Counted from the stretch's first letter, positions 1-8,415 are shown. The stretch: DNA of 64,000 bases from an uncultured Oscillospiraceae bacterium (GCA_949289045.1 CASEMN010000009.1:23949-87948); one strand, 5' to 3'. The notes: generated by a model not told the origin, from the sequence alone. A program made the numbers and translations.

Positions 1-295
1 TAGCTAAAATCGGATTGGGCATATATATATGTGCGCTGGATTCTCCTGTAAAAACAGAAAGTACCTTTATTTCATAAAGTATTTCAGGATCGCCCACAAA
101 TTTTTTCAAAGCAGGGTCATTGAGTTCTTTAGGAGCTGCTTCCGCAAGAATAACTCCTATTTTTTTAGCTTTTTCAGAATTTCCGTTATTGCGGTGTCTC
201 TTACTCTCTTCAGCAAGCTTTAAAACTTCGCTGTTATCGTCTCCGGTATTATTGCCCCCTGTGAAAATCTTAATATCGCTGTCATCAAATCTCAT
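1..295 (-). CDS. Hypothetical protein, truncated by the window edge
   Basis: About 98 N-terminal residues are visible; the gene runs off the left edge. The ATG at 295 has a plausible AAAGGTGG ribosome binding site about 12 nt upstream. The visible part starts acidic (MRFDDSDIKIF), then has a charged, helix-like stretch (KLAEESKRH) and a short hydrophobic strand (KKIGVILAEAAP). I do not recognise the family. It lies about 39 nt downstream of the PHP-domain gene on the same strand, so the two are probably co-transcribed. Confidence 0.55.
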   Translation of the reverse strand, partial: MRFDDSDIKIFTGGNNTGDDNSEVLKLAEESKRHRNNGNSEKAKKIGVILAEAAPKELNDPALKKFVGDPEILYEIKVLSVFTGESSAHIYMPNPILA

Positions 296-334
296 TTGTT
301 CTGCTTACCCACCTTTACGGTTAAATTTAAAATT

Positions 335-1201
335 TTATTCGCCTGCTGCTGCCTTTTTCTCTTGGCGTTTTTTCTTAGATTTGTAAGAAAGCAGCTCGTC
401 AATTATCTCTTCATCCACTCCACATTCACCTATGCTTCGGGGTTTATCATTATAGAAACCGTGAAAATCGCTTCCTCCGGTTCTAACAAGTCCGTGTTTA
501 TCGGCAATTTTTAGAAGTCTCTGCACATCCTCTTCGCTGTGACGAGGATGCCAAACCTCCACTCCGTCAAGCCCTAACTCTATGAGCTCCTCAAGCAGCT
601 CGTAGTTATTATATGCACCGCAGTGGGCCAATACAGCAATTCCGCCTGCTTCATGTATTTCTTCAAGGACTTCTTTAGCGTCAGGATATTTAATATCTAA
701 TCCTATATAATTTGATCCGCCCGGAGTGAAAAGACTTTTATAAAGGTCGCCGTAAATTTCCGTGGCAAAACCTGCTTCCATAAGAGCACGCATAATATGC
801 TGCTTATAAAGATTCGTTGAACCTGTAGCACATTTTAAAACAAACTCCGGAGTAATAGGATACTTTTTAGATGCCCTGAGCGTCATATACTGGCCGGCAC
901 GCCTTCTGGCAAGTGAAATTCTTTTGCATAATCCTTCAAGTCGGTCGGGACTATCGCACAAATAAGCGAGCATATGCACCTTTCTGTTTCTCTCAGTATC
1001 AAAGGCAGAAATCTCTACACCTGGTATAACGTTTACACCGTAACGTTTTCCGATTATCTTGCCTCTTACCGTTCCTGCAAGGCAATCGTGGTCTGTTATT
1101 GCAATTGTTTCAACTCCCCTGTTTTTAGCAAGCATTATAAGCTCCTCAAGTCCAAGAGAGCCGTCTGAAAGTTTGGTGTGACAATGTAAATCTCCTAACA
1201 A
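335..1201 (-). CDS. PHP-domain metal-dependent phosphoesterase
   Basis: The protein is about 288 residues and has the PHP metal-ligand motifs in order: DLHCHT near the N-terminus, then AITDHD, a VIPGVEIS strand, AHCG, and GGSDFHG near the C-terminus. Relatives include the YciV/RNase AM type, which act on 3',5'-nucleoside bisphosphates or 5' ends of RNA. The substrate here cannot be told from sequence. I chose the TTG at 1201 because AAAGGGGG lies 6 nt upstream and DLHCHT follows within four residues; an in-frame ATG at 1240 has no ribosome binding site. It is the first visible gene of a leftward pair with the partial gene at 1-295. Confidence 0.82.
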   Translation of the reverse strand: MLGDLHCHTKLSDGSLGLEELIMLAKNRGVETIAITDHDCLAGTVRGKIIGKRYGVNVIPGVEISAFDTERNRKVHMLAYLCDSPDRLEGLCKRISLARRRAGQYMTLRASKKYPITPEFVLKCATGSTNLYKQHIMRALMEAGFATEIYGDLYKSLFTPGGSNYIGLDIKYPDAKEVLEEIHEAGGIAVLAHCGAYNNYELLEELIELGLDGVEVWHPRHSEEDVQRLLKIADKHGLVRTGGSDFHGFYNDKPRSIGECGVDEEIIDELLSYKSKKKRQEKKAAAGE

Positions 1202-1595
1202 ATTGATCCCCCTTTCCCTAAAATTTGCATACTCGAACATTAATTATGCAGATTTTTTGACAGCTTTTTTCATCCTTTTAATTATACGCTTTTTTTATTT
1301 TTATTGCAATACAGCTGATTATTACAATTCAAATTAATTAAATGAGTTGAAAAACAACAAATTTTTATCTCTTCCACAGCTTGTTCTTTTGTATTATAAT
1401 AATCTACATCAGCAGATTAATTTTGCTTTTTATGTAAATTATGATTTAAAAAAGCTCAACCTTTAACTGTATGTATCCATATAGCTTCAAGATATACACT
1501 TTTATTTTACACGAAGCTCAATAAGACTATTCACATCTGAGCTTAAATTTCAATTAAAATCGCAAATATCAACAAAATCAGGGAGATTTTACATT
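1202..1595. other. AT-rich divergent intergenic region, no gene seen
   Basis: This stretch separates the leftward PHP gene from rightward mnmA. It is strongly AT-rich with stops in all frames. A TATAAT hexamer sits at 1395-1400, but no convincing -35 lies 16-18 nt before it and it is about 195 nt from mnmA. I see no stable hairpin or known riboswitch core. It presumably holds the promoters of both genes. Confidence 0.4.
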
Positions 1596-2633
1596 ATGAG
1601 TGAAAAAATATTGATCGGCATGAGCGGAGGCGTAGATTCATCCGCAGCCGCTCTCCTTCTTAAAAGACAAGGATATGAGGTAGCGGGAATTACTCTCAAT
1701 CTTCTCGACAATGGAACTGCATCCGAAGAAGCCGCAAGGGTTGCACACCAAATCGGAATCGAACACTATGTTCTTGATTTAAAAGATCTCTTTAAAGAGA
1801 AAGTAATAAAACCTTTTACTGATGAATATTTTAGCGGCCGCACACCGAATCCCTGTGTTTTATGTAACTGTGAAATAAAATTCGGAGCCATGCTGAACTT
1901 TGCCCTTGAAAAAGGCTTTGATAAAATCGCCACAGGTCACTATGGCGAAATTATCACTGACGAAAAAGGTGTACATCTTAAAAAATCTTCTTCACCTAAA
2001 GATCAAAGCTATTTTCTCTCTATGCTTACTCCTTTCCAACTTTCTCATGCTATGTTTCCCCTTAACTCAATGACTAAGGAGGAAACCCGCTCTCTTGCAA
2101 AGGAGGCCGGACTTTCCTCCGCTGAGAAAAAGGACAGCCAAGAAATCTGCTTTATACCCGATAACGATTACGCAAGCTTCTTAACTCAGTTCACGGGACA
2201 AAGCCCCGAAGAGGGAAACTTTATTGATGAGAGCGGAAATATCCTTGGCAGACATAAGGGAATCATCCACTATACAATAGGCCAAAGGAAGGGACTCGGT
2301 GTAACTTTCGGAAAGCCCATGTTTGTAATCGGCATTAATCCACGGGAAAACACAGTGACCTTAGGTGAAAACGGCGCTCAGTACTCCTCAAAATTCACAG
2401 CGGACAAAGTAAATATAATAGAAAAGGAATACTCCGGCAAAACATTTGAGGCATTTGTAAAAATCCGCTGTCAGGCAAAACCGGCAAAGGCTTTCGTCAC
2501 ACTCGGTGAAAACGAAAATATGGAAGTCAAATTTACTGAGCCTCAGCGTTCGGTTACATTAGGACAGATTGCGGCGGTATATGTAAATGATTTTGTAGTT
2601 GCGGGAGGAAGGATTATTTCCTGCGAAAAATAA
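1596..2633 (+). CDS. mnmA: tRNA-specific 2-thiouridylase MnmA
   Basis: MnmA transfers sulfur to U34 of tRNA-Lys, tRNA-Glu and tRNA-Gln, using ATP and a persulfide relay in the cytoplasm. The 345-residue product is near the usual family length. It begins with the PP-loop GMSGGVDSS, has the TPNPCVLCN motif with the first catalytic cysteine, a GHYGE segment, and the SQEICF motif with the second cysteine, followed by the C-terminal beta-barrel. The ATG is preceded by AGGGAGA. It stands alone on the plus strand. A weak hairpin at 2699-2722 (AAAATC...GATTTT) may end the transcript. Confidence 0.96.
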   Translation: MSEKILIGMSGGVDSSAAALLLKRQGYEVAGITLNLLDNGTASEEAARVAHQIGIEHYVLDLKDLFKEKVIKPFTDEYFSGRTPNPCVLCNCEIKFGAMLNFALEKGFDKIATGHYGEIITDEKGVHLKKSSSPKDQSYFLSMLTPFQLSHAMFPLNSMTKEETRSLAKEAGLSSAEKKDSQEICFIPDNDYASFLTQFTGQSPEEGNFIDESGNILGRHKGIIHYTIGQRKGLGVTFGKPMFVIGINPRENTVTLGENGAQYSSKFTADKVNIIEKEYSGKTFEAFVKIRCQAKPAKAFVTLGENENMEVKFTEPQRSVTLGQIAAVYVNDFVVAGGRIISCEK

Positions 2634-2714
2634 AACATGAAAATATACTAAAGCAATGTACCCATAAAACGGATTAAACGGCTATTAAAAAGGCCGGCAA
2701 AATCGGGTAAAACC

Positions 2715-2745
2715 GGGATTTTAGCTCAGTTGACAAAACACCTAA
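2715..2745 (+). other. Possible degenerate tRNA 5' half
   Basis: The stretch starting GGGATTTTAGCTCAGTTG resembles the acceptor and D-arm of a tRNA. It shares GGG...TAGCTCAGTTG with the intact tRNA-Ala 76 nt downstream. The D-stem partner, anticodon arm and T-arm are not recoverable, so it would be a relic if it is a tRNA at all. The match is short and could be chance. Confidence 0.2.
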
Positions 2746-2790
2746 TTAGTAATATACTAAATTCGTTATCGGCACATTTGCGCCGCATAA

Positions 2791-2866
2791 GGGCTCGTAG
2801 CTCAGTTGGGAGAGTGCTACATTCGCATTGTAGAAGTCGAGGGTTCGAATCCCTTCGAGTCCACCA
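2791..2866 (+). tRNA. tRNA-Ala(CGC)
   Basis: The 76-nt cloverleaf includes an encoded CCA end. The acceptor stem is GGGCTCG with CGAGTCC and contains a G3-T70 pair, the main alanine identity element. The D-arm is GCTC-AGTTGGGA-GAGT. The anticodon stem CTACA/TGTAG encloses TTCGCAT, giving anticodon CGC, which reads GCG. The T-arm is GAGGG-TTCGAAT-CCCTT and the discriminator is A. Confidence 0.96.
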
Positions 2867-2870
2867 CCAG

Positions 2871-2914
2871 GCTGAGCCTGGACGCATTTTGCGTTCCAAG
2901 CTCAGCTTTTTCTT
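2871..2914 (+). terminator. Rho-independent terminator of tRNA-Ala
   Basis: A two-tier hairpin pairs GCTGAGC with GCTCAGC outside and GGACGCA with TGCGTTCC inside, followed by TTTTTCTTTT. It begins 4 nt after the tRNA CCA end. Confidence 0.85.
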
Positions 2915-2964
2915 TTGCCTTTTTGCCTGCGTTTACAAAGTAATACAAAAAACTTAAAATATGA

Positions 2965-3135
2965 CACTATGAGGATAAAACTAAAGAAGAACTTCAGTGG
3001 TACTATAAATCTATACTCGAATATCTTAAAGAAAAGGAAATGCACAAAACTCCCCAATGTTCCTATGCTTTGTTTATCAAAGAGAAATTTCCGTTTATAT
3101 GGGAAGAATATACAGAAAAACTAATTTCCGACTAA
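2965..3135 (+). pseudogene. Start-less C-terminal gene remnant
   Basis: The frame ending at the TAA at 3133-3135 encodes 56 residues with protein-like composition (for example KEELQWYYKSILEYL and KEKFPFIWEEY). It is closed upstream by TGA at 2962-2964 and has no start codon before an internal Met. This looks like the tail of a decayed gene. It lies directly between the tRNA terminator and the terminator at 3142-3180. I do not recognise the family. It could instead be a chance open frame. Confidence 0.4.
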
Positions 3136-3141
3136 ATGCAA

Positions 3142-3180
3142 AACCGCCCCTGCTATCCGAACCGGATAACAAGGGCGGTT
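3142..3180. terminator. Bidirectional terminator
   Basis: AACCGCCC pairs with GGGCGGTT and an inner TATCCG pairs with CGGATA. T-rich sequence follows on both strands. It serves the leftward ars genes and would also stop rightward transcription from the tRNA side. Confidence 0.85.
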
Positions 3181-3230
3181 AAAATTTTAATGCTATTATT
3201 TTACAATATTAAATTACCGTTTAATTCTCT

Positions 3231-3647
3231 TTACGCAAAAGAAAATTCCTCTAAAATGAATTTTTTAAGAGTAATAATATTTGCATCAATTTTACCGATT
3301 ATCTCCTTAAACACTTCATCACCCTGACCTGTGAGGTCATCCAGTCCCCAATCCTCCCTGTGTTTACAGGGCAAATAAGGACAATTCACATTGCATCCCA
3401 TAGTTACCACAATATCTGCAGGAGGAAGCTCCCTCACCAGCTTACTGTACTGTGACTTCTCCATATCGATACCGTAAAGCTCTTTCATCAGCCGAACCGC
3501 ATCCTGATTTATCTGAGATACAGTTTCTGTTCCGGCGGAACAGCTTTCAAACACATCAGATGCCAGATGCCTTCCGAGAGCTTCGGCAATCTGGCTCCGG
3601 CAGGAATTGTGAACACAGATAAAGGCTACCCTTGGTTTTTGTTTCAT
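3231..3647 (-). CDS. arsC: Arsenate reductase, low-molecular-weight phosphatase type
   Basis: ArsC reduces arsenate to arsenite with thioredoxin as electron source. The 138-residue product has the phosphatase-like P-loop CVHNSCR (CX5R) at the N-terminus, a CSAGTE segment, and the cysteine-rich redox loop MGCNVNCPYLPC, followed by DWGLDD as in the thioredoxin-coupled (pI258-type) family. Its ATG overlaps the stop of the upstream thioredoxin-like gene in an ATGA arrangement, so the two are translationally coupled. It is the last gene of the leftward ars cluster. Confidence 0.93.
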   Translation of the reverse strand: MKQKPRVAFICVHNSCRSQIAEALGRHLASDVFESCSAGTETVSQINQDAVRLMKELYGIDMEKSQYSKLVRELPPADIVVTMGCNVNCPYLPCKHREDWGLDDLTGQGDEVFKEIIGKIDANIITLKKFILEEFSFA

Positions 3648-3976
3648 ATAAGTCCCCTGACTTTCTCAATCAGAGCTTTTGCTTCGTCTTTTTTCAAAAC
3701 CTTTCCGTCTACAACAAGTGCCGGAGTAGTCATAACACCGTATGCGGCAATCTGTGCAAAATCGGTCACATGATCGATATTTTCATCCATACCCAGTTCT
3801 TTGAGGGCAAGTTTAGCTGCCTCTTCCAGTGCGTTGCACTTGTCACAGCCGGAACCCAGAACCTTAACACCCGCACTTTCTTTTAATTTCTCCGCCTGTG
3901 CCATTTTTTCCGGGCTGCAGCTATTCCCACAACAGCACTTTTTCTGAGTTTCTTTCTTCTTGCCAAACAGTCCCAT
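3644..3976 (-). CDS. Thioredoxin-like small redox protein
   Basis: The 110-residue protein has a cysteine-rich N-terminal extension (KKCCCGNSC) and then a small thioredoxin fold with a CDKC active site in GSGCDKCNAL, and the cis-proline region TTPALVVDG. This is the redox-active disulfide protein family often placed between arsP and arsC. It may supply electrons to ArsC or bind metalloid through its extra cysteines; both roles are inference from position. The ribosome binding site is AAGGAGG. Confidence 0.88.
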   Translation of the reverse strand: MGLFGKKKETQKKCCCGNSCSPEKMAQAEKLKESAGVKVLGSGCDKCNALEEAAKLALKELGMDENIDHVTDFAQIAAYGVMTTPALVVDGKVLKKDEAKALIEKVRGLI

Positions 3977-3995
3977 AATTAAATACCTCCTTAAA

Positions 3996-4997
3996 TTAAA
4001 TCAGAAATAATTGAAAATAATTAAATAAATATCCGACCAAAATAATACCGACTGTACAGATAACTGTAAACAGCGCCAAAAGCTTTGGCTTAACAGCCTT
4101 TCGCAGCATAATAAGTGACGGCAGCGACAGAGTGGTGACAGCCATCATAAACGATAAAACCGTACCCAGCTGTGCTCCTTTTGCAAGCAAAGCCTCCGCC
4201 ACGGGAATTGTGCCGAAAATATCTGCATACATAGGAATTCCCACAATCGTAGAAAGAATGGCTCCTAAGGGATTATCGCTGCCAAGGACTGTTTCAATCC
4301 AGCTTTCCGGTATCCAGTTGTGAATAAGTGCACCAATACCTACTCCTATTAGAATATAGGGAAACACCTTTTTAAAAGTGCCCAGCATCTGCTCTTTTGC
4401 ATAGATAATGCGTTCTTTCTTTGTTAAATTCGGGGACTCAATATCCACTTTCCCGGCGGAAAGAATAAAGCTTTCCACATATTTTTCCATGTGCAGTTTC
4501 TCTATAAGGGTTCCGTCCATGACGGCAACCACAAGCCCCAGCACCATATAAATCACTGCTACTTTCACACCGAAAACGCTCATAAGCAATACTAAGCTGC
4601 CCAAATCCACCATAGGTGACGAAATTAAAAATGAGAACGTCACACCTATGGGCAGTCCCGCACTGGTAAAGCCCATAAACAGCGGAATAGAAGAACAGGA
4701 ACAAAAGGGCGTCACTGTTCCAAGGAGAGCGGCGATGATATTTGCCCCTATGCCGCGAAAGCGACCTAAAATTTGCCTGCTTCGCTCCGGCGGAAAATAG
4801 CTTTGTATATATGATATAACAAAAATGAGAACGCAGAGCAGAACGGTAATTTTCATCACATCATAGATAAAAAACTGAATACTTCCCCCGATGCGTCCCG
4901 TTACATCCAGCCCCAGAGCCGACAGAGCAAAGCCCACAAGTTCATTAAGCCACTTCATACCCAGCACCTGGTTTTGGATAAAATTCCATATTCCCAT
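3996..4997 (-). CDS. arsP: ArsP/YraQ-type permease (DUF318 family)
   Basis: The product is a 333-residue membrane protein with about eight hydrophobic segments. It carries the family signature TPFCSCSSIPLFMGF in one transmembrane region and a second related repeat near GIPMYADIFGTIPV. Proteins of this family export organoarsenicals or related metalloids. Substrate choice cannot be told here, but the adjacent arsR, thioredoxin-like gene and arsC support an arsenic role. AAAAGGAGGG precedes the ATG. An ArsR-type operator lies about 27 nt upstream of the start codon. Confidence 0.88.
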   Translation of the reverse strand: MGIWNFIQNQVLGMKWLNELVGFALSALGLDVTGRIGGSIQFFIYDVMKITVLLCVLIFVISYIQSYFPPERSRQILGRFRGIGANIIAALLGTVTPFCSCSSIPLFMGFTSAGLPIGVTFSFLISSPMVDLGSLVLLMSVFGVKVAVIYMVLGLVVAVMDGTLIEKLHMEKYVESFILSAGKVDIESPNLTKKERIIYAKEQMLGTFKKVFPYILIGVGIGALIHNWIPESWIETVLGSDNPLGAILSTIVGIPMYADIFGTIPVAEALLAKGAQLGTVLSFMMAVTTLSLPSLIMLRKAVKPKLLALFTVICTVGIILVGYLFNYFQLFLI

Positions 4998-5023
4998 AAA
5001 TACCCTCCTTTTATAATAAACAT

Positions 5024-5039
5024 ATCAAAAATTTTTGAT
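5024..5039. promoter_or_regulatory. ArsR operator upstream of arsP
   Basis: The 16-bp sequence ATCAAAAATTTTTGAT is a perfect palindrome. The same ATCAAAA-WW-TTTTGAT pattern occurs at 5411-5426 in front of arsR. Two copies flanking one arsR gene suggest that ArsR represses both arsR and arsP. Confidence 0.75.
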
Positions 5040-5054
5040 GTGTTTTGTCGAAGC

Positions 5055-5081
5055 AAACGCCATCCAATATAGACGGCGTTT
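5055..5081 (-). terminator. Hairpin after arsR (weak terminator)
   Basis: AAACGCC pairs with GGCGTTT across a 13-nt loop, directly overlapping the arsR stop codon. On the minus strand no strong T-run follows, so it may only reduce read-through into arsP. Confidence 0.45.
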
Positions 5082-5397
5082 ATTTTTTACAATCTGTGCA
5101 TCCTGTTATTTGTTCTGTATTGGGTGTAGTAAGCTTTTCGAGCAGCTTAATTGCATAGGCTCTGCCGGAAGAACTCAAGCTGTAATGCATCCATTTACCC
5201 TCCTGACGGCTCACTACAATACCGGAATCACAGAGGATTTTCATATGATAAGAGAGGCCGGACTGTGTAAGATCAAGGGGCTCAAGCAAAACACAGGCGC
5301 ATTTTTCTCCGCTGCGAAGCTGCTCCAGAATCGCAAGACGTTTAGGATCACAAAGAGCTTTAAAAACCTTTGCCTGTTCCTGATATGTTTTCTCCAT
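5080..5397 (-). CDS. arsR: ArsR-family metalloid-responsive repressor
   Basis: The 105-residue winged-helix protein has the ArsR DNA-binding region (DPKRLAILEQL, then LTQSGLSYHMKIL). The CACVLLE segment resembles the ELCVCDL metal site at the start of the recognition helix region. Additional cysteines lie at the C-terminus (GCTDCKK). It would release the two ATCAAAA-type operators when it binds arsenite or a related ion. It is the first gene of the leftward ars cluster and follows a near-consensus promoter. Confidence 0.92.
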   Translation of the reverse strand: MEKTYQEQAKVFKALCDPKRLAILEQLRSGEKCACVLLEPLDLTQSGLSYHMKILCDSGIVVSRQEGKWMHYSLSSSGRAYAIKLLEKLTTPNTEQITGCTDCKK

Positions 5398-5410
5398 ACT
5401 CTCACCTCAC

Positions 5411-5462
5411 ATCAAAATATTTTGATATGTATTATTATATACATGACATTCTCATTTGTCAA
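5411..5462 (-). promoter_or_regulatory. arsR promoter with ArsR operator
   Basis: On the minus strand TTGACA (5457-5462) and TATAAT (5434-5439) are separated by exactly 17 nt, a full consensus promoter. The perfect palindrome ATCAAAATATTTTGAT (5411-5426) begins 7 nt downstream of the -10, covering the start-site region, as expected for autorepression. Confidence 0.88.
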
Positions 5463-5576
5463 CAGCTAAGTTTTTTCTGCTTCGGTGTAAATTCTTTTGG
5501 CTCTCAATATCCCCATGGAAACTGTTTTCACAGTTTCAAGCGGCATTTAAACAGAAAATCAGTTTTTCTCCCATAA

Positions 5577-5619
5577 CAAAACCGCCTGTGTCGTTCTTCA
5601 AGAAGCAGCACAAGCGGTA
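5577..5619 (-). terminator. Terminator of corA
   Basis: On the minus strand ACCGCTTGTG pairs with CACAGGCGGT and is followed by TTTTGTT. It lies just downstream of the corA stop codon at 5635. Confidence 0.75.
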
Positions 5620-5634
5620 TTTATCCGTAAAAGT

Positions 5635-6480
5635 TTACAGCCATTTTTTGTGTCTGAAATAAAGAATTAGCGCCACCACAATGCCAACGCTGAAAGCTAT
5701 AAACGCAACATATCCATACGTCCAGTGAAGCTCCGGCATATTGACAAAATTCATTCCGTACCAGCCTACAAGCAGTGTAAGAGGAAGAAAAATCGCCGTA
5801 ATCACAGTGAAAAACTTCATTAAATTATTCTGCTGCATTGAAAGCTGGGACTGATAAGTTTCTTGCATCTGAATTACTATTTCCTGTAGATTACAGACTT
5901 TATTTAAATATCTGTCCGTTCTGGAACCTAAAATTGTCAGTCTCTTTATTGTTGAAGATTTGAAAACCTTATTGTCATTAATTGCTATTTCATCAAAAAC
6001 AGCGTCTATCTGCTCATAATAACGCTTCAGCCTCAAAAGCTTCTGGCGTCTTGCAAGAATTTCATCCATGGCAAAATCAAGTCTTCCGGATAAAAGCCTC
6101 GTCACTATATCATTCGTTTCCAGTTCAAAGGCATCAAGGTAATCCATATCCCCTGAGAATATCTTAACAAAAAATCGGCAGAGAATCTGCTCATTATTTA
6201 AGGAGCCTTCATCCTCAATAGCTTTTATAATTTTAAGGCAGTGATTTTGTGCCGGCTCATCCTCGCAGAAAAAGAAAAGATCGTTGGCGTCAATGTATAT
6301 GATGATTTTTGAGTCCAAAACGCTTTCGCTTCTTATATCATACCAATTGAAGGCAATCAAATTAAAATATTCGAAGCTTTCAAAGCTTTCAATCTGGCTC
6401 TCCTTAATGTAACTAAATGCCTTTGGTTCCATAAAGGAAGCTACCTCGTGCATATTGCTGAACAAGACAACCTTTAGCAC
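5635..6480 (-). CDS. corA: CorA-family magnesium/divalent cation transporter
   Basis: The 281-residue protein has a long soluble, helical N-terminal region and two C-terminal transmembrane helices. The first ends in the hallmark YGMNF (GMN selectivity motif), followed by the short MPELHW loop and a second helix ending in a basic tail. CorA proteins are pentameric channels for Mg2+ or Co2+/Ni2+. I chose the GTG at 6480 because AGGGAGG lies 8 nt upstream; the longer frame starting at TTG 6501 would place that site inside the gene. It is a single-gene unit with its own terminator. Confidence 0.9.
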   Translation of the reverse strand: MLKVVLFSNMHEVASFMEPKAFSYIKESQIESFESFEYFNLIAFNWYDIRSESVLDSKIIIYIDANDLFFFCEDEPAQNHCLKIIKAIEDEGSLNNEQILCRFFVKIFSGDMDYLDAFELETNDIVTRLLSGRLDFAMDEILARRQKLLRLKRYYEQIDAVFDEIAINDNKVFKSSTIKRLTILGSRTDRYLNKVCNLQEIVIQMQETYQSQLSMQQNNLMKFFTVITAIFLPLTLLVGWYGMNFVNMPELHWTYGYVAFIAFSVGIVVALILYFRHKKWL

Positions 6481-6592
6481 AGCTCTTTCCCTCCCTGACA
6501 ACAGTAATAATTCTTTCCTTTTTAATTATATTATTGCCCTTTTTTCCTGTCAACTTATGCCTTTTGTTTATATAATACTGCACAATACGACA

Positions 6593-6622
6593 AAACCCGC
6601 ACTTTTTCATAGTGCGGGTTTT
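6593..6622 (-). terminator. Terminator of hisS-aspS
   Basis: AACCCGCAC pairs with GTGCGGGTT around a 9-nt loop, and T-runs flank the stem. It lies 12 nt beyond the aspS stop codon. Confidence 0.88.
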
Positions 6623-6633
6623 TTGATTAAATA

Positions 6634-8415
6634 TTATTCCTCTGTCTTTGTTACGGCGATTCCAAGCTCTTCAAGCTGCTCGGTATCTACCGAAGAGGGA
6701 CATTCAGTCATAGGCTCGCTGGCATTCTGAACCTTGGGGAATGCTACAACATCACGGAGAGTCTCACACTGGAGCATCTGCATGACAAGTCTGTCAAGAC
6801 CTATGCCGAAGCCGCCGTGAGGTGGTGCTCCGTATTTGAAAGCTTCAAGAAGGAAGCCAAACTTCTTGTGAGCCTCTTCCTTTGAAAGGCCGAGAAGATC
6901 GAAAATTCTCTGCTGTAAATCAGGATTGGTAATTCTGATTGAACCGCTTGAAAGCTCGATTCCGTTAAGAACAAGGTCATATGCCTTTGCACGAACCTTT
7001 GCCTTATCGGTTTCAAGATAGTTAAGGCACTCATCCATAGGAGCGGTGAAGGGATGATGCATTGCAACAAACTGCTGTAAATCCTCGTCCCAATCGAAGA
7101 AGGGAAACTCTGTAATCCAGAGAAGATTGTATCCCTTTCTCTCGATTTCAAGTTTATTGGCAACTTCAAGGCGAAGTGCACCGAGAACTGAAAGCACAAG
7201 GCTCTTTTTGGAGTCTGCCACAATAAGGATAACATCCCCTGTTTCAGCACCGGTTTTCTCCATAATCTTTGCCATTTCGTCCTCGGTCATGAACTTTGCA
7301 AAGGATGAAGTCATTCCGTCGGGAGTAAGTCTTACCCACGCAAGTCCCTTTGCACCGATACCTCTTACATACTCAGTGAGCTTGTCTATCTCTTTTCTTG
7401 TAAGCTTTGCAACGCCGTTCTTTGCATTAATTGCTCCTACGCTGCCTCCTGCTTCAACTGCTCCCTTGAATACGCCGAAACCGCAGTTTGCAGCAATATC
7501 TGTAAGGTCGCAAAGCTCCATGGCAAAGCGTGTATCGGGCTTATCGGAGCCGTAACGCTCCATTGCCTCTTTATATGTGAGTCTCGGAAGGGGAAGCTGG
7601 ATATCAACATCGAGAGCCTCTTTGAAAACTCTCTTCATGAAGCCCTCACCAACTGCAAGGACGTCTTCCATATCCACAAAGGACATTTCAAGGTCGATCT
7701 GTGTAAACTCAGGCTGACGGTCTGCACGAAGGTCCTCGTCACGGAAGCATCTTGCAATCTGCATATATCTGTCAAAACCTGCAACCATTGAAAGCTGTTT
7801 ATAAAGCTGAGGTGACTGGGGAAGAGCATAGAATGTACCCTTATGAATACGGCTGGGTACAAGGAAGTCTCTTGCTCCCTCGGGAGTTGACTTAATAAGC
7901 ATGGGAGTTTCTATCTCAATGAATCCGTTTTCATCAAAATAATCTCTTGCGATTTTTGTAATCTTATGGCGCATGAGAATATTTTTCTGAAGGTCGGGAC
8001 GGCGTAAATCAAGATAACGATACTTGAGCCTTGTAAGCTCGGAAGTCTGACAGTTTTCCACAATTTCAAAGGGAGGAGTTTCACTCTTTGCAAGGATTCT
8101 AAGCTCTTTGACCTCGATTTCAATTTCACCGGTGGGAATTTCAAGGTTCTTTGAGCTTCTCTCTCTTACAACGCCCTTTGCACCAAGAACAAATTCACTT
8201 CTGGCAGAAAAAGCCTTATCGAAAACAGCTCTGTCAGTATTGTCATCAAAAGCAAGCTGAACAATACCTGTTCTGTCTCTTAAATCAATAAAGATAAGGG
8301 CTCCCAAATCTCTCTGACGCTGAACCCAGCCAAATACCGTTACCTCTCTGCCCACATCCTTTGCGGTAAGAGTGCCGCAGTAGTCGGTTCTTTTAAGTCC
8401 TGTGATAAATTCCAT
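6634..8415 (-). CDS. aspS: Aspartate-tRNA ligase
   Basis: AspRS charges tRNA-Asp. The 593-residue length fits the bacterial type: an N-terminal OB-fold anticodon domain (FGWVQRQRDLG), the class II core with motif 2 in FRDEDLRADRQPEFTQ, an inserted GAD domain in the middle, and motif 3 in GFGIGLDRLVM. The ATG overlaps the hisS stop codon (TAATG), so hisS and aspS are translationally coupled. Expression should depend on the T-box at 9812-10025. Confidence 0.97.
   Translation of the reverse strand: MEFITGLKRTDYCGTLTAKDVGREVTVFGWVQRQRDLGALIFIDLRDRTGIVQLAFDDNTDRAVFDKAFSARSEFVLGAKGVVRERSSKNLEIPTGEIEIEVKELRILAKSETPPFEIVENCQTSELTRLKYRYLDLRRPDLQKNILMRHKITKIARDYFDENGFIEIETPMLIKSTPEGARDFLVPSRIHKGTFYALPQSPQLYKQLSMVAGFDRYMQIARCFRDEDLRADRQPEFTQIDLEMSFVDMEDVLAVGEGFMKRVFKEALDVDIQLPLPRLTYKEAMERYGSDKPDTRFAMELCDLTDIAANCGFGVFKGAVEAGGSVGAINAKNGVAKLTRKEIDKLTEYVRGIGAKGLAWVRLTPDGMTSSFAKFMTEDEMAKIMEKTGAETGDVILIVADSKKSLVLSVLGALRLEVANKLEIERKGYNLLWITEFPFFDWDEDLQQFVAMHHPFTAPMDECLNYLETDKAKVRAKAYDLVLNGIELSSGSIRITNPDLQQRIFDLLGLSKEEAHKKFGFLLEAFKYGAPPHGGFGIGLDRLVMQMLQCETLRDVVAFPKVQNASEPMTECPSSVDTEQLEELGIAVTKTEE

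Noticed and set aside
1..386. Plus-strand open frames at the left edge
   Set aside because: They are antisense to a better minus-strand frame that has a ribosome binding site and operon context.
2730..2957. 75-codon open frame across tRNA-Ala
   Set aside because: It reads straight through the tRNA and its terminator and has no ribosome binding site.
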